From assembly GCA_934215455.1 (NCBI GenBank), contig CAKPZX010000004.1:1-56805 (forward strand): 56,805 bases of DNA, read 5' to 3'. Positions 1 through 8,758 of the stretch are shown piece after piece (position 1 is the first letter of the stretch; every line of letters starts with the position of its first letter). The stretch comes from an uncultured Streptococcus sp. GTDB taxonomy: Bacteria; Bacillota; Bacilli; Lactobacillales; Streptococcaceae. The position numbers and the translations under genes were made by a program. Under the pieces are notes generated by a model, which worked only from the letters and a program-made list of their open reading frames with translations, was not told where the DNA came from and made no database searches.

Positions 1-4
1 TCAT
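1..4 (-). CDS. start of an unidentified gene leaving the window on the left
   Basis: Read on the minus strand, an AAGGA Shine-Dalgarno-like stretch (about 13-17) lies upstream of an ATG at 4-2, after which the window ends. Only the start codon is inside, so the product cannot be named. Upstream, TAGAAACGCTTTAC at 18-31 resembles a catabolite-response element but departs from consensus at the ends. The gene would lie downstream of glnQ on the same strand, behind a terminator. Confidence 0.35.
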
Positions 5-64
5 TGTTGTTCCTTTTTAGAAACGCTTTACTTATTTTATTTTAAAATAGTTAGTCCACATTCT

Positions 65-96
65 AAGCATTTTCAGGTTTGAAAATGCTTTTTTAG
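65..96 (+). terminator. hairpin with T-tract reading rightwards
   Basis: A perfect 10-bp stem (65-74 with 81-90) with loop AGGTTT is followed by a T-run on the plus strand. No plus-strand gene precedes it inside the window. It may block rightward transcription, or may simply be a folded leader for the minus-strand gene that begins at position 4. Confidence 0.4.
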
Positions 97-97
97 T

Positions 98-130
98 CTA
101 AAAAAACATCTAGCAAAATTGCTAGATGTT
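98..130 (-). terminator. rho-independent terminator of glnPQ
   Basis: On the minus strand a perfect 10-bp stem (130-121 with 114-105, loop AATTTT) runs straight into a T-tract. It begins 18 nt past the glnQ stop, so it closes the glnPQ transcript. Confidence 0.8.
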
Positions 131-147
131 TCAGAAACTTTATCTTT

Positions 148-888
148 TTAAACGTTTAGAACCTTATCTAAGAATTCTTTCAAACGTGGGTGTTGTGGGT
201 TGTCGAAGATTTGGTCTGGTTTGCCGTCTTCGAGGAATTCACCATCTGCGGTGAAGATGACGCGGTTGGCTACTTGGCGGGCAAATCCCATCTCGTGGGT
301 AACGATGATCATGGTCATGCCTTGCTCTGCCAACTCTTTCATAACGTTCAATACATCTCCAACCATCTCAGGGTCAAGGGCAGAAGTAGGTTCGTCAAAG
401 AGCATAATATCTGGATTCATTGCAAGTCCACGTGCGATAGCCACACGTTGTTTTTGACCACCGGAAAGGCTGTTTGGATTGGCATCGGCTTTATCTGCGA
501 GTCCAACTTTTTCCAACAATTCCATTCCGACTTTTTGAGCTTCTTCACGGGTCATTAGTTTGTGCTCTACTGGCGCAAACATGATGTTTTCAAGGACACT
601 CATGTGAGGGAAGAGGTTGAAGTGTTGGAAAACCATCCCGATATTTTCACGGACCAAATCAACATTGGTTTTTGGATCGGTTAGATCATATCCATTTACA
701 GTAATTTGACCTTTTGTAACTTCTTCGAGTAGATTGAGACTACGAAGGAAGGTCGATTTACCAGAACCCGATGGTCCGATAATACAGACCACATCCCCTT
801 CGTAGAATTTTGTTGAGATTCCTTTTAAGACCTCATTTTCACCATAGTATTTGTGGAGGTCATGGACATCAATTTTTAATTTAGCCAT
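148..888 (-). CDS. glnQ: glutamine/polar amino acid ABC transporter ATP-binding protein GlnQ
   Basis: This 246-residue ATPase powers high-affinity uptake of glutamine (probably also glutamate or asparagine) through the adjacent GlnP permease at the cytoplasmic face of the membrane. Visible motifs are Walker A GPSGSGKS at about residues 38-45, signature LSGGQKQR, Walker B MLFDEP followed by the D-loop SALD, and the switch histidine in [10 protein letters not shown]. The length and the [10 protein letters not shown] segment are typical of the polar amino acid (PAAT) subfamily. Its start codon overlaps the glnP stop by one base (TAATG), so the two are co-transcribed and probably translationally coupled. 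A strong terminator follows. The exact substrate is inferred from the GlnP architecture. Confidence 0.93.
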   Translation of the reverse strand: MAKLKIDVHDLHKYYGENEVLKGISTKFYEGDVVCIIGPSGSGKSTFLRSLNLLEEVTKGQITVNGYDLTDPKTNVDLVRENIGMVFQHFNLFPHMSVLENIMFAPVEHKLMTREEAQKVGMELLEKVGLADKADANPNSLSGGQKQRVAIARGLAMNPDIMLFDEPTSALDPEMVGDVLNVMKELAEQGMTMIIVTHEMGFARQVANRVIFTADGEFLEDGKPDQIFDNPQHPRLKEFLDKVLNV

Positions 889-3071
889 TAGTTAACCTTC
901 TTTTCTAATTTTTTTGCAAATCGTGTTAGCAAGGTGATAATCACGAGGTAGAAGACGGCAAGGATCGCATACATCTTGAAACTTTGGTAGTTTCGAGCAA
1001 TGATGATCTTACCAGTTTGGAAGAGTTCTACCAATCCGATCGCAGAAACGATAGTCGTATCTTTCAGGGCAATGACGAATTGGTTCACAAAGTTTGGAAG
1101 CATGAGTTTGGTTGCTTGTGGCAAGATGATCTTGCGCATGGTCTTGCCATAAGAGATCCCAAGGCTTCGGCTGGCTTCCATCTGTCCAATCGGTACAGCT
1201 TGGATCCCCCCACGGACAATTTCTGCGATATAGGCAGCAGCATTGAGAGAGAGAGCAATAGTACCTGCGACAAAGTCGTTGATTGGGGATTGATGACCTG
1301 TGACCGATTCAATCAAGTTTGGAATTCCCCAGAAGATGAAGGCGGCGAGGATCATGAGTGGGATCCCACGAATAACATCGACAAAAATCTCAGCAGTCCA
1401 GCGGAGCCATTTATAAGGGCTAACACTAAACATCCCAAAGATAACACCGATCACCATAGCAATGGCGAAAGAGAGAAGGGCAAGGGCAAGAGTGACACCC
1501 AAACCACTTAACAATTGTTTGTAGTTGTTTTGGAGCAAGCCCCAGATCGTTGTTTCATCTGCTGTTGTATTTGAAGTACTTGATTTGCTATCTGCTTTAA
1601 GGTATTTATCGAGAATCTTTTGGTATTGACCGCTTTTCTTCAAGTTTGCAAGACCGTTATTGAACATTTCGATCAATTCAGGATTTTCACCCTTCTTAAC
1701 GGCAAATGCTAGTTGACCACTTGGAGTCCCTTCGATAGGTGTTTTGAATTTACGTCCTTGTTTAATAGCGTATTTGATAACAGGTTCGTCATCCATGATC
1801 GCTGCAACAGAACCAGAATTCAAACTGTCATACATAGAAGCACCGTCAGAGAAGGTTTTGATTTTGTAGCCATATTTCTTTTGGTTTTCTTCAAGGAAGT
1901 TTTGTGAGGAAGTACCGTTTTTAACACCGACTGTCTTTCCTTTTAGATCATCATAAGAATCAATCTTGCTGCTTTCTTGAACGGCTAGAATAGAATTGGC
2001 CGTGTAGTATGGTTCAGAAAAATCAAATGTTTCTTTCCGAGCATCTGTTACGGTCATCCCTGCGATCATTCCTTGCGCATGGCCGGATTGGACATCACTT
2101 ACCGCAGCATCAAATCCAGGATTATTAATCTCGATGGTAAATCCTTGGTCTTTGGCAATCGCCTTGATCAAGTCCATATCGATTCCTGTGTATTTGTTTT
2201 TTCCATTTTGGAAGACAAATGGTGCAAAAGATGAGTCACTTGAAATTACATATTTTGATTTTTTAGGAGTTGCTTTTTGACCAGCAGGAGTAGTTGTTTC
2301 TGGAACAGCACTGTTACTTGATGATTGGCTTTCACCTGTCCATTTCTTGATGATTTCATCAAGTGTTCCATCAGCTTTCATTTGAGCGAGAGCCTTGTTA
2401 AATTCAGTGATTAACTTTTCATGATTTCCACCTTTTTTAACACCAAAGGCAAAGCCACCGACTGCTTCCCCGTCCATATTGATAGCTAGGTCCTGACCCT
2501 TTTGGATGGCGTATTGAATAACAGGTTGGTCATCCATCACCGCATCGACCGCACCAGCTGATAAACTGTTGTACATGAGATCGCCAGTATCAAAGGTCTT
2601 GATTTTGTAGCCGTACTTGTCCTTGTTTTTATCGAGGAAGCGTTGGGCTGCAGTTCCGTTTTTAACACCGACTCTCTTCCCTTTTAATTGGCTGTACTTC
2701 GTAATTTTATCGGCTTTCGTAGTCGCGATGACAACTTTTGTATCATAGTAAGTATCAGACATGGTGAAGACTTTTTCACGTTCTGTTGTTTTGGTCATAC
2801 CGGCCATGATGGCATCTGCTTGACCAGCTTGAACTGCGTTGACCGCTGCATCAAATCCTGGGAAGGATTTGTCCAAATCCCAGCCATTGATTTCAGCGAC
2901 CTTGTCCAAGATCTCTACGTCAATTCCTTTATAGGTTTGATCTGAATCCTTAAATTCAAATGGTGCATACGCTGTATCGAAAACGACCTTGATCGTTTCA
3001 GCATGAGCATGACCAGCGAATGCAACGATTGGAAATAAGAAAAGCAAACATGCTAGTAATTTTTTCTTCAT
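888..3071 (-). CDS. glnP: glutamine ABC transporter, two substrate-binding domains fused to permease (GlnP)
   Basis: This 727-residue protein combines capture and translocation of glutamine. An N-terminal signal sequence (about 1-24, ending AHAE) precedes a first type-II amino-acid-binding domain (about 26-247). A Ser/Thr/Pro-rich linker leads to a second, similar binding domain (about 272-493), and the C-terminal 210 residues form a permease with several membrane segments and the EAA-type loop [14 protein letters not shown]. Both binding domains carry the paired motifs FDAAV..VQ.G.A and VGVKNGT, evidence of internal duplication. The layout matches lactococcal and pneumococcal GlnP, in which the tandem domains bind with different affinities. 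GlnQ (downstream) supplies the ATPase. Upstream lie a good promoter, a structured leader and a GlnR-type operator, fitting control by nitrogen status. Confidence 0.93.
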   Translation of the reverse strand: MKKKLLACLLFLFPIVAFAGHAHAETIKVVFDTAYAPFEFKDSDQTYKGIDVEILDKVAEINGWDLDKSFPGFDAAVNAVQAGQADAIMAGMTKTTEREKVFTMSDTYYDTKVVIATTKADKITKYSQLKGKRVGVKNGTAAQRFLDKNKDKYGYKIKTFDTGDLMYNSLSAGAVDAVMDDQPVIQYAIQKGQDLAINMDGEAVGGFAFGVKKGGNHEKLITEFNKALAQMKADGTLDEIIKKWTGESQSSSNSAVPETTTPAGQKATPKKSKYVISSDSSFAPFVFQNGKNKYTGIDMDLIKAIAKDQGFTIEINNPGFDAAVSDVQSGHAQGMIAGMTVTDARKETFDFSEPYYTANSILAVQESSKIDSYDDLKGKTVGVKNGTSSQNFLEENQKKYGYKIKTFSDGASMYDSLNSGSVAAIMDDEPVIKYAIKQGRKFKTPIEGTPSGQLAFAVKKGENPELIEMFNNGLANLKKSGQYQKILDKYLKADSKSSTSNTTADETTIWGLLQNNYKQLLSGLGVTLALALLSFAIAMVIGVIFGMFSVSPYKWLRWTAEIFVDVIRGIPLMILAAFIFWGIPNLIESVTGHQSPINDFVAGTIALSLNAAAYIAEIVRGGIQAVPIGQMEASRSLGISYGKTMRKIILPQATKLMLPNFVNQFVIALKDTTIVSAIGLVELFQTGKIIIARNYQSFKMYAILAVFYLVIITLLTRFAKKLEKKVN

Positions 3072-3141
3072 TTCTGTCTCCTTTTAATTCTTTTCTCTTT
3101 GGGGTTTTGACCCATGAGCACATTGACCAAAGGATGGCCTT

Positions 3142-3179
3142 AAAAAAACAAATCATTCATACCAAAACGAGTATGAATG
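3142..3179 (-). promoter_or_regulatory. terminator-like hairpin in the glnP leader (candidate attenuator)
   Basis: In the minus-strand transcript, about 25 nt after the predicted start of transcription, CATTCATAC (3179-3171) pairs perfectly with GTATGAATG (3162-3154) across an 8-nt loop. Seven consecutive T follow after a 5-nt gap (3148-3142). The hairpin lies between promoter and start codon in a leader of roughly 125 nt. It does not match a T-box (no specifier or GGTGGNACC motif). Attenuation is inferred. Confidence 0.45.
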
Positions 3180-3203
3180 GTCTTATGTTTTTCTACAAAA
3201 GCT

Positions 3204-3232
3204 ATTATATCAGAAAAGACTTTTCTTTGCAA
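3204..3232 (-). promoter_or_regulatory. glnP promoter
   Basis: On the minus strand, TTGCAA (3232-3227) and TATAAT (3209-3204) are separated by 17 bp, with an extended TGA just before the -10 box. This is a near-consensus housekeeping-sigma promoter. It sits about 18 bp inside the GlnR-type operator, so a bound regulator would lie just upstream of the -35. Confidence 0.8.
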
Positions 3233-3249
3233 GAAAAATCCAGTTATCA

Positions 3250-3266
3250 TGTTAGGTTATCTAACA
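3250..3266. promoter_or_regulatory. GlnR-type operator
   Basis: TGTTA (3250-3254), seven bases, TAACA (3262-3266) exactly fits the GlnR/TnrA operator pattern TGTNA-N7-TNACA. It is the core of a longer perfect inverted repeat, 3248-3268. It lies between the divergent promoters of glnP and the CPBP gene, in a position to regulate either. In streptococci GlnR is known to repress glnPQ, so glnP is the likely main target. Confidence 0.75.
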
Positions 3267-3276
3267 TGAGTTGATC

Positions 3277-3305
3277 TTGCAGCTCTAGATTTTCTTTGAT
3301 ACAAT
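3277..3305 (+). promoter_or_regulatory. promoter of the CPBP-family gene
   Basis: TTGCAG (3277-3282) and TACAAT (3300-3305) are 17 bp apart, with TGA directly before the -10. Transcription would start near 3312, which excludes the in-frame ATG at 3304 and supports translation from 3334. Confidence 0.7.
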
Positions 3306-3333
3306 GGACCTATCAGATAAATGGAGGTTGATC

Positions 3334-4272
3334 ATGAAGAAAGGAAAGATGATTCAGGATCTAAAAACTAACACCTCATGGCCAGTTCTTATTTCTACAC
3401 TATTTTATGTATTATTAGCATCTCTCTTTATAGAAGGAGGCCTTTGGATTGGTAGTGAACTTGTGGGGCCATTTTCCTTAGTGATAGGTTTTCTAGTGGA
3501 GTTCTTTTCGCCAGGAAATGGGACAGCAAGTATTCAAGAATTTTTCTACCATTATCTTCTCTATTATGAGCTTTTCAGTTTTGTAATCATACTATTTCTC
3601 TTTATTTTTTGGGTGAAGGTCATAGAGAAGAATACATTATCAAGCTTAGGCTTTGTAAAAAGAAATTGGCTTAAGTATCTAGTCTGGGGGATCTTGCTTT
3701 CCCTTCTTCAAATGGGAGTCATTGCCCTTGTCTACCAAGTAAGTGGAATTGGGTCTTTTGTGTTAAATGAGCTGAGTTTAGAGCCCTTGCTTTTTATCCT
3801 AGGATTATTTCCATTTTGGCTCCTCCAAGGAGGGACGGAAGAAGTAGCGACGCGAGGTTGGCTTCTGACTCGGATTGCTGCAAGAACTAATCTGCCTTTA
3901 GCGATCGCGATTTCTAGTAGTCTCTTTGGCATTCTGCATATGGGAAATGCAGGAGTGACCTTCTTATCCGTTCTGAATATCATCCTCGATGGAGTGCTGG
4001 CTGGTCTGCTTTTTATCTATACGGATAGTATCTGGCTAGTGGTTGCCCAACACGGCACTTGGAACTATGTACAAGGGAATCTCCTTGGTTTTCAAGTCAG
4101 TGGTACGGGAGCAGATGCCTCGATTTTTAGCTTTAGCATGGGATCTGGTCCTGATTGGTTGACCGGAGGGGCATTTGGAGCAGAAGGATCAATCATCACC
4201 ACCTTAGTTCTTCTTGTATCCCTAGTGATTGTCTATTGTTTAGGGGAGAGGAAAGAAAAGTTTGATGACTAA
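3334..4272 (+). CDS. CPBP family intramembrane protease-like protein
   Basis: A protein of about 312 residues with roughly eight membrane segments belongs to the CPBP (CAAX prenyl protease 2 / bacteriocin-processing) family. The catalytic-type motif EEVATRGWL (EExxxR) is followed by SSSLFGILHMGN and by a late histidine in AQHGTWNY, the three motif positions of the family. In streptococci these proteins are linked to bacteriocin self-immunity or protein processing; the substrate here is unknown. I chose ATG 3334 because GGAGG lies 8 nt upstream and the promoter -10 overlaps the earlier ATG at 3304. The gene stands alone, is divergent from glnP, and shares the GlnR-type operator region. Confidence 0.8.
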   Translation: MKKGKMIQDLKTNTSWPVLISTLFYVLLASLFIEGGLWIGSELVGPFSLVIGFLVEFFSPGNGTASIQEFFYHYLLYYELFSFVIILFLFIFWVKVIEKNTLSSLGFVKRNWLKYLVWGILLSLLQMGVIALVYQVSGIGSFVLNELSLEPLLFILGLFPFWLLQGGTEEVATRGWLLTRIAARTNLPLAIAISSSLFGILHMGNAGVTFLSVLNIILDGVLAGLLFIYTDSIWLVVAQHGTWNYVQGNLLGFQVSGTGADASIFSFSMGSGPDWLTGGAFGAEGSIITTLVLLVSLVIVYCLGERKEKFDD

Positions 4273-4306
4273 CCTCTCTGTAATGTCTGAAAGTCATATA
4301 AGAAAA

Positions 4307-4376
4307 AGACAAACACCAAAAATGACGTTTGTCTGCATTTTGAGCCGAACACATATTGATGAGTTCGGCTTTTCCT
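4307..4376 (+). terminator. two consecutive hairpins between convergent genes
   Basis: AGACAAAC (4307-4314) pairs with GTTTGTCT (4327-4334), and AGCCGAAC (4343-4350) pairs with GTTCGGCT (4363-4370), the latter followed by TTTCC. They separate the CPBP gene (plus) from the histidine kinase (minus). The second is the better terminator for the plus strand. A minus-strand role is possible but its T-tract is weak. Confidence 0.6.
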
Positions 4377-5451
4377 ATATAATAATGGGAATGATTAGTT
4401 TCACTTGTGCACCATTATGAATATTTTCTAAATGCATAGTCCCATTATGAAGTTTCATGACACGTTTCACGAAAGATAAACCAAGTCCAAAGTGACTTTC
4501 TTGAGAGGGTGTTCTTGCTAGGTCCTCTTTATAGAAAAGATTTCCAGCATGTTGTAAAACACTTTTTGAAAAAGTAGATTGATTATTCCATATGGTTAGA
4601 ACTAATCGATTATTTTCTTGTGACATTGTTAGCTGGATCTTTGCATCATTATCTTTTTGATGTTGTATTGCATTATTAATAATATTTGTGATTGCTCGAA
4701 AAAATAAATTGGAATGAATAGCAATTTGTGCCGATGAAGTTACTGTGTTAGTAAAAACAAAATGTGTATTTCTGGGGAGTAAAGGTGTGATATGTTCCTT
4801 TAATTGACGAGTTAATTGTTGAATTGATATGTTTTCAAGTTGAATATCATGGTCGTAAAAGGTTTTGGAGTATTGGATGAAGTGGTTAAAATAATCATTT
4901 AATTGAATACTTGCTTGCTCAAGATCTTTTAGACATTCCATTACTTGGGGTGTTTGCTTGGTAGATTGTAGGAATTCAGCATTTCCTCTGATGACAGTTA
5001 GAGGGCTACGAAGATCATGTGCAGCGCTAGATACTTGAAACATGAGTTCTTTTTTTTGATCTTTTTCATTTTGAATTCTATATTTTATATCAGATTGCAT
5101 TTTTTCAATCAGATCGTTTGTCTCAATGAATTCTTTAATCTGCAAATGGTGATGTTCATTTTTGGTGAAATATAGACCACTATGATAAACCATGTTCATT
5201 TCTTTTTGAATCTTAGTTAATAACCGTCTAATATTTATTACAATGATAAAAATTAAAATGATGCAAAGATAAATCCAAGAACTGACGCTAAAAAATAAAG
5301 CAAAGCTATTGGCATTTTTCTCATTAATTCCAGACACAGAAGATAGAAGAGCTGGAACTATGTAAAAGAGTATCAGACATAGAAGAAATTGCCAAATGAT
5401 TTTAAGGTAGGTACGCTTAATGAGTTGCTTGATTGTTAATTCTTTTTCCAT
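4375..5451 (-). CDS. two-component sensor histidine kinase
   Basis: This 358-residue membrane kinase has two N-terminal membrane segments (about 18-38 and 52-74) with a short external loop. A linker precedes the HisKA H-box HDLRSPLTVIRGN (phospho-acceptor His145), then an N-box (NIINNAIQH, about 256-264) and G-box FGLGLSFVKR (about 321-330). Short-loop kinases of this type usually sense cell-envelope stress or a peptide through a partner transporter. I chose ATG 5451 over the longer frame from 5469 because AGGAGG lies 6 nt upstream of it. The start lies 15 nt upstream of the response-regulator stop codon's last base, so the reading frames overlap and the genes are coupled. A divergent ABC exporter is next door. 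Confidence 0.87.
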   Translation of the reverse strand: MEKELTIKQLIKRTYLKIIWQFLLCLILFYIVPALLSSVSGINEKNANSFALFFSVSSWIYLCIILIFIIVINIRRLLTKIQKEMNMVYHSGLYFTKNEHHHLQIKEFIETNDLIEKMQSDIKYRIQNEKDQKKELMFQVSSAAHDLRSPLTVIRGNAEFLQSTKQTPQVMECLKDLEQASIQLNDYFNHFIQYSKTFYDHDIQLENISIQQLTRQLKEHITPLLPRNTHFVFTNTVTSSAQIAIHSNLFFRAITNIINNAIQHQKDNDAKIQLTMSQENNRLVLTIWNNQSTFSKSVLQHAGNLFYKEDLARTPSQESHFGLGLSFVKRVMKLHNGTMHLENIHNGAQVKLIIPIII

Positions 5452-6107
5452 TTGTATCCTCCTCCCCATACTGTTTTGATTGGGTCGATTTGATGAATCT
5501 TAAATTTTTGTCTGATTTGATAGATGTATTCAGTAATGGATCGTAGTTGTGCATCAGAGTCTACAGGATAGAGGTAATTGTAAAGTTCTTCTATGCTAAA
5601 TATTCGGTTCTCATTTTTTGCTAAAAGATAAAGTAAATCAAACTCTCGCTTAGTTAATGAAATTCTCTTTGATTGATAATAAACTTCTTGACTATCTCGA
5701 TAAAAAGTTATATTTGAATCCATCTCTTCTTTAGAGGCATGATGTGATCTTTCTTCTCTACGAAGATGCATTTGAATTCTTGCAATCAATTCCTTTATGC
5801 TGAATGGTTTTGTGATGTAATCATCGGCTCCGGCTTGTATTCCTTTTAGTAAATCTTCTTCAAAATCTTTAGCGGTTAGAAATAGGATTGGAGTAGTAAT
5901 TTGTGAACGAATGGAACGACAGATTTCTAAACCAGAAATAGGCATCATGACATCAAGTAAAATTAGATCGAATCCAGTAAAGTCACAGATATTGATCTCA
6001 TCTATATATTTACGAGTTTCCACGTGGAAGTTGTTCGCTTTTAATGTATTCGCTATTAATCGTAAGATTTTTTCATCATCGTCAATGGCTAAAATTTTAT
6101 ACTTCAT
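5436..6107 (-). CDS. OmpR/PhoB-type response regulator
   Basis: This 223-residue regulator pairs with the downstream kinase. The receiver domain (about 1-118) keeps the acidic pocket (D9-D11), phospho-acceptor D52 in LILLDVMMP, the conserved Thr78 and Lys100 in YITKPF. The C-terminal winged-helix domain (about 130-223) contains the recognition region LRSITEYIYQIRQK and ends in WGGGYKW, typical of the OmpR family. AATTGGAGGAATT provides the Shine-Dalgarno. Its gene is divergent from an ABC exporter, the usual arrangement when regulator and target share an intergenic region. I infer that it activates the exporter in response to an antimicrobial peptide; nothing in the sequence names the inducer. 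Confidence 0.9.
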   Translation of the reverse strand: MKYKILAIDDDEKILRLIANTLKANNFHVETRKYIDEINICDFTGFDLILLDVMMPISGLEICRSIRSQITTPILFLTAKDFEEDLLKGIQAGADDYITKPFSIKELIARIQMHLRREERSHHASKEEMDSNITFYRDSQEVYYQSKRISLTKREFDLLYLLAKNENRIFSIEELYNYLYPVDSDAQLRSITEYIYQIRQKFKIHQIDPIKTVWGGGYKWKKN

Positions 6108-6265
6108 AATTCCTCCAATTATATGAGCATATTATAGCAAATATAGAATGTAATTTGTTGAAAATGAAAAAAATAATTATTCTGAGAATTTCCTGATTTT
6201 CTCCTGTTATACTTGCTCCAAGTGAAGGTGGAATTTCACTAAAAGTCAGAAAGGAAAAAGAATGA
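6108..6265. promoter_or_regulatory. divergent control region, two-component system / ABC exporter
   Basis: On the minus strand a TATAAT box (6136-6131) serves the regulator gene, without a clear -35. On the plus strand TATACT near 6210 is the best -10 for the exporter; it is preceded by the tandem-like TTTCCTG and TTTTCTCCTG. These repeats could be response-regulator half-sites, which is inference. Confidence 0.45.
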
Positions 6266-6976
6266 ATGATAAAAATTCAAAAGCTACATAAGGAATATAA
6301 TAATAAAATTGTCCTTCAAAACGTGTCTTTCAAAGCAAAAAAAGGTGAGATTACTGGATTGATTGGACCAAATGGATCTGGAAAATCAACTTTAATTAGA
6401 ATTTTACTTGGTTTAGAAAATAGTCAAATGGGAATGGCGTTGATCGATGGAAAAAAATACTCTCAATTGGGAGATAATCCTTTTTGTATTGTTGGATCAT
6501 TCCTAGATAGTTGTCAACCTTATCCAACTAGAACAGGATTTCAGCATCTTCGGTGGATTGGCTTGGCTTGTGGCGTTGACAAAAATAGGTGCAAGGAATG
6601 TTTAGAGTTGGTGGGGTTAAGTGAAGCTAAAAATAAAAAAGTAAAAGACTATTCATTAGGAATGAAGCAACGTCTTGGTTTAGCAACAGCCTTATTAGCA
6701 AATCCTGACATCTTAATTTTAGATGAACCAATCAATGGACTAGATCCAGAAGGAATACGCTGGGTACGCAATTTTTTGCAGTCTTTTGTCAATGAAGGTA
6801 AGACTGTATTAATGACAAGTCATTATATGAGTGAGTTAGAATTAACTGTAGATCATTTGGTTGGGATTTCTAATGGGAATATTGTTATTGATGCTCCTAC
6901 CAAAGACATTTTGAAACAGTTTGGATCTTTTGAAGAGGCATATTTTAAGGCACTCGAAGGGAAAGAAGGTGAATAA
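6266..6976 (+). CDS. ABC transporter ATP-binding protein (bacitracin/lantibiotic-export type)
   Basis: This 236-residue ATPase has Walker A GPNGSGKS (34-41), a signature read as YSLGMKQR, Walker B ILILDEP followed by NGLDPEG, and switch histidine in MTSHYM. The stretch PYPTRTGFQHLRWIG after the Q-loop is characteristic of the BcrA-like subfamily of ABC-2 exporters. It most likely drives the two membrane proteins that follow. ATG 6266 gives the full family N-terminus; the ATG four bases earlier is in another frame and closes within ten codons. The divergent regulator/kinase suggests inducible expression. A LanF-like immunity role is possible but no lantibiotic genes are present. Confidence 0.88.
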   Translation: MIKIQKLHKEYNNKIVLQNVSFKAKKGEITGLIGPNGSGKSTLIRILLGLENSQMGMALIDGKKYSQLGDNPFCIVGSFLDSCQPYPTRTGFQHLRWIGLACGVDKNRCKECLELVGLSEAKNKKVKDYSLGMKQRLGLATALLANPDILILDEPINGLDPEGIRWVRNFLQSFVNEGKTVLMTSHYMSELELTVDHLVGISNGNIVIDAPTKDILKQFGSFEEAYFKALEGKEGE

Positions 6977-6977
6977 T

Positions 6978-7811
6978 ATGTTGAAGCGTTCCTTTTTTAG
7001 TGACCTCTATAAATATTGTAGTTTACCTACTTTTAAATTCACTTTTTTTCTTATTTTGGGAGTCAGCATATTTTTTTCAATTCAAAATATCCAGGTGATA
7101 AATGCTTTAGTAGAAGGAAATGGACAGGCTGTTAACCTTGATCCATCTATGCTATCATCGAATCCAGTCTATACAGTCAGAGATGCTCTCTTATCCTCAC
7201 CCTACCAAGCAAGTGTTATTTTCTTACCAATTTTAGTTTCACTTGTTTATTCAACCCATTACCAATTTGGTGATGATAATTTTACTCAGTTATTGATCCC
7301 AAACTGGAAAGTTCGTCTTACTGGGTTTATTGCAAGTTCGATTGTCTTATCGTTACTTGCTACTTTAATATTTTCTATAGTAAACGCTATTATTTTACTC
7401 GTTTTTCTAGATTCAACTTTAAAGAATTATTTAGAATTTACTTTGTTTTTAGATGTTACGGTAAGAGTTATGATATTTGCAATCGTTCTTACTTTATTAG
7501 CTTTACTTTTCGTAATAGTAACGAAAAAATCAATGACTTCATTAATTGCAGATGTTTTATTATTGGTAATCACTTTATCAGGTATTTTAAGAGGAATTTC
7601 CTCTAAAATTGAAAATCTATTGCCTTTGATTGGAGCAAAGTCATTTGCTTTTGGCCGAATTGAAGGGACTCAAACGAGCCAATTATATGGATTTACACTT
7701 TTAGTAGTAGAAGGAATCTTGTTCTTGGTATTCATAATGCTTGTAGAAATGATTCGAATGAGGAGGAAGAATGGCAAAAGTATTTTTCAGTCTTATCGTC
7801 AAAAAATATAG
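6978..7811 (+). CDS. ABC exporter membrane subunit 1
   Basis: This 277-residue hydrophobic protein has about six predicted membrane segments and an external stretch near residues 35-70. The layout fits ABC-2 permeases such as BcrB or LanE/LanG. I chose ATG 6978, immediately after the ATPase stop, because GAAGG lies upstream; the longer frame from 6921 runs inside the ATPase gene. The last 41 bp overlap the next permease gene, so the three genes form one translationally coupled unit. No sequence motif identifies the substrate. Confidence 0.78.
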   Translation: MLKRSFFSDLYKYCSLPTFKFTFFLILGVSIFFSIQNIQVINALVEGNGQAVNLDPSMLSSNPVYTVRDALLSSPYQASVIFLPILVSLVYSTHYQFGDDNFTQLLIPNWKVRLTGFIASSIVLSLLATLIFSIVNAIILLVFLDSTLKNYLEFTLFLDVTVRVMIFAIVLTLLALLFVIVTKKSMTSLIADVLLLVITLSGILRGISSKIENLLPLIGAKSFAFGRIEGTQTSQLYGFTLLVVEGILFLVFIMLVEMIRMRRKNGKSIFQSYRQKI

Positions 7812-8460
7812 TTTAAAACCCGTAAAGTACCAGATAGCTATACAGTCACTTTTGATAGGTTTTGTGTGTCTCTTAGGTGTTTTACCAGTTTCAATCAATG
7901 ATACTGTTGTACAATTATCTATAAAGCAAGCTCTTGTTTTTGCATCAATGCTCTCTGTTAGTATTGGGTGTGTTAATGCATTTGTTGAGTTACAATCTCA
8001 CGAAACAAAACTGGTTTATTTGGTAAGTGGAAAAAGGATCTTAAGTTCAATTAGGATCCTGTTCGTAGAGTTATGTGATGTAGTACTACAATCAACCTTA
8101 TATTTCATTGTACTACTTATATGGTTTCATTTTTTAAGTAGCGAAAATGGTGTCAGTTTAGAAATTTTCAGTTTCTATTTGATCGGCTCCATCCAATATT
8201 TTTTAATTTCTTACTTCTTAAGTTATTTTTTCAAAAGTCCAATGGGGAGTTTAGCTATTTTGCTGCTATTTCCTATTTTGGTACAACCATTCATAGAAAG
8301 AGTAGTGGAACCAGTGACTAGTTATCTATTTTATAATATTATTGCGGAAACAATATTAGGGAGAGTTTCCTCTTTGCAACTCTGTACTTACGTTATCGGA
8401 CTTGTATGCTCACTTGGAGCAACTCTCTACCTCTTGGTAAGGAATCAAGAAGTTAAGTAG
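7771..8460 (+). CDS. ABC exporter membrane subunit 2
   Basis: A 229-residue protein with about six membrane segments, preceded by a strong AGGAGG. It begins 41 bp before the end of the first permease gene. Two small permeases with one ATPase is the arrangement of LanFEG and some bacitracin exporters, so the pair probably forms the channel as a heterodimer. No enzymatic motif is visible. The end of the operon is marked by a hairpin about 100 nt downstream. Confidence 0.75.
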   Translation: MAKVFFSLIVKKYSLKPVKYQIAIQSLLIGFVCLLGVLPVSINDTVVQLSIKQALVFASMLSVSIGCVNAFVELQSHETKLVYLVSGKRILSSIRILFVELCDVVLQSTLYFIVLLIWFHFLSSENGVSLEIFSFYLIGSIQYFLISYFLSYFFKSPMGSLAILLLFPILVQPFIERVVEPVTSYLFYNIIAETILGRVSSLQLCTYVIGLVCSLGATLYLLVRNQEVK

Positions 8461-8758
8461 TAAATTGATTTCGTAAAAATGATACTGATGAGCAAACCTT
8501 GCTAATTTTGTAAATCAATGACATTGATGTTTATTACGAATTTCATGGTTTTAGAATAAAAGACAAGACTTTCGAAGTAATTGCGAGAGTCTTGTTTAGT
8601 TTTCACGCTAATGCATATCCAATTAATGATATTGTAATTCGGGCATGTATCGATTTAACGGATCATTTTGTAACATATTGTTTTCCCTTTCATTCCTCAT
8701 CTCAGAGAATTCTAGTGATTTATGGTAAAATAAGGTCTATATATGTGAGGTCAAAGAG
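8461..8758. other. 298-bp gap between ABC exporter and uvrB
   Basis: I see no coding region here. It holds a terminator-like hairpin (8563-8603). Near the right end TATGGTAAAAT (extended -10, TAAAAT about 8724) probably drives uvrB; its -35 is poor. The remaining AT-rich sequence shows no repeat or operator that I can recognise. Confidence 0.5.
8563..8603 (+). terminator. terminator downstream of the ABC exporter operon
   Basis: CAAGACTTTCG (8564-8574) pairs with CGAGAGTCTTG (8584-8594) with one G-T wobble, followed by TTTAGTTTT. It lies about 100 nt after the second permease and before the uvrB promoter. Confidence 0.7.

Noticed and set aside
3304..3333. Earlier ATG for the CPBP gene
   Set aside because: It overlaps the -10 box of the gene's own promoter, so it would not be in the mRNA.
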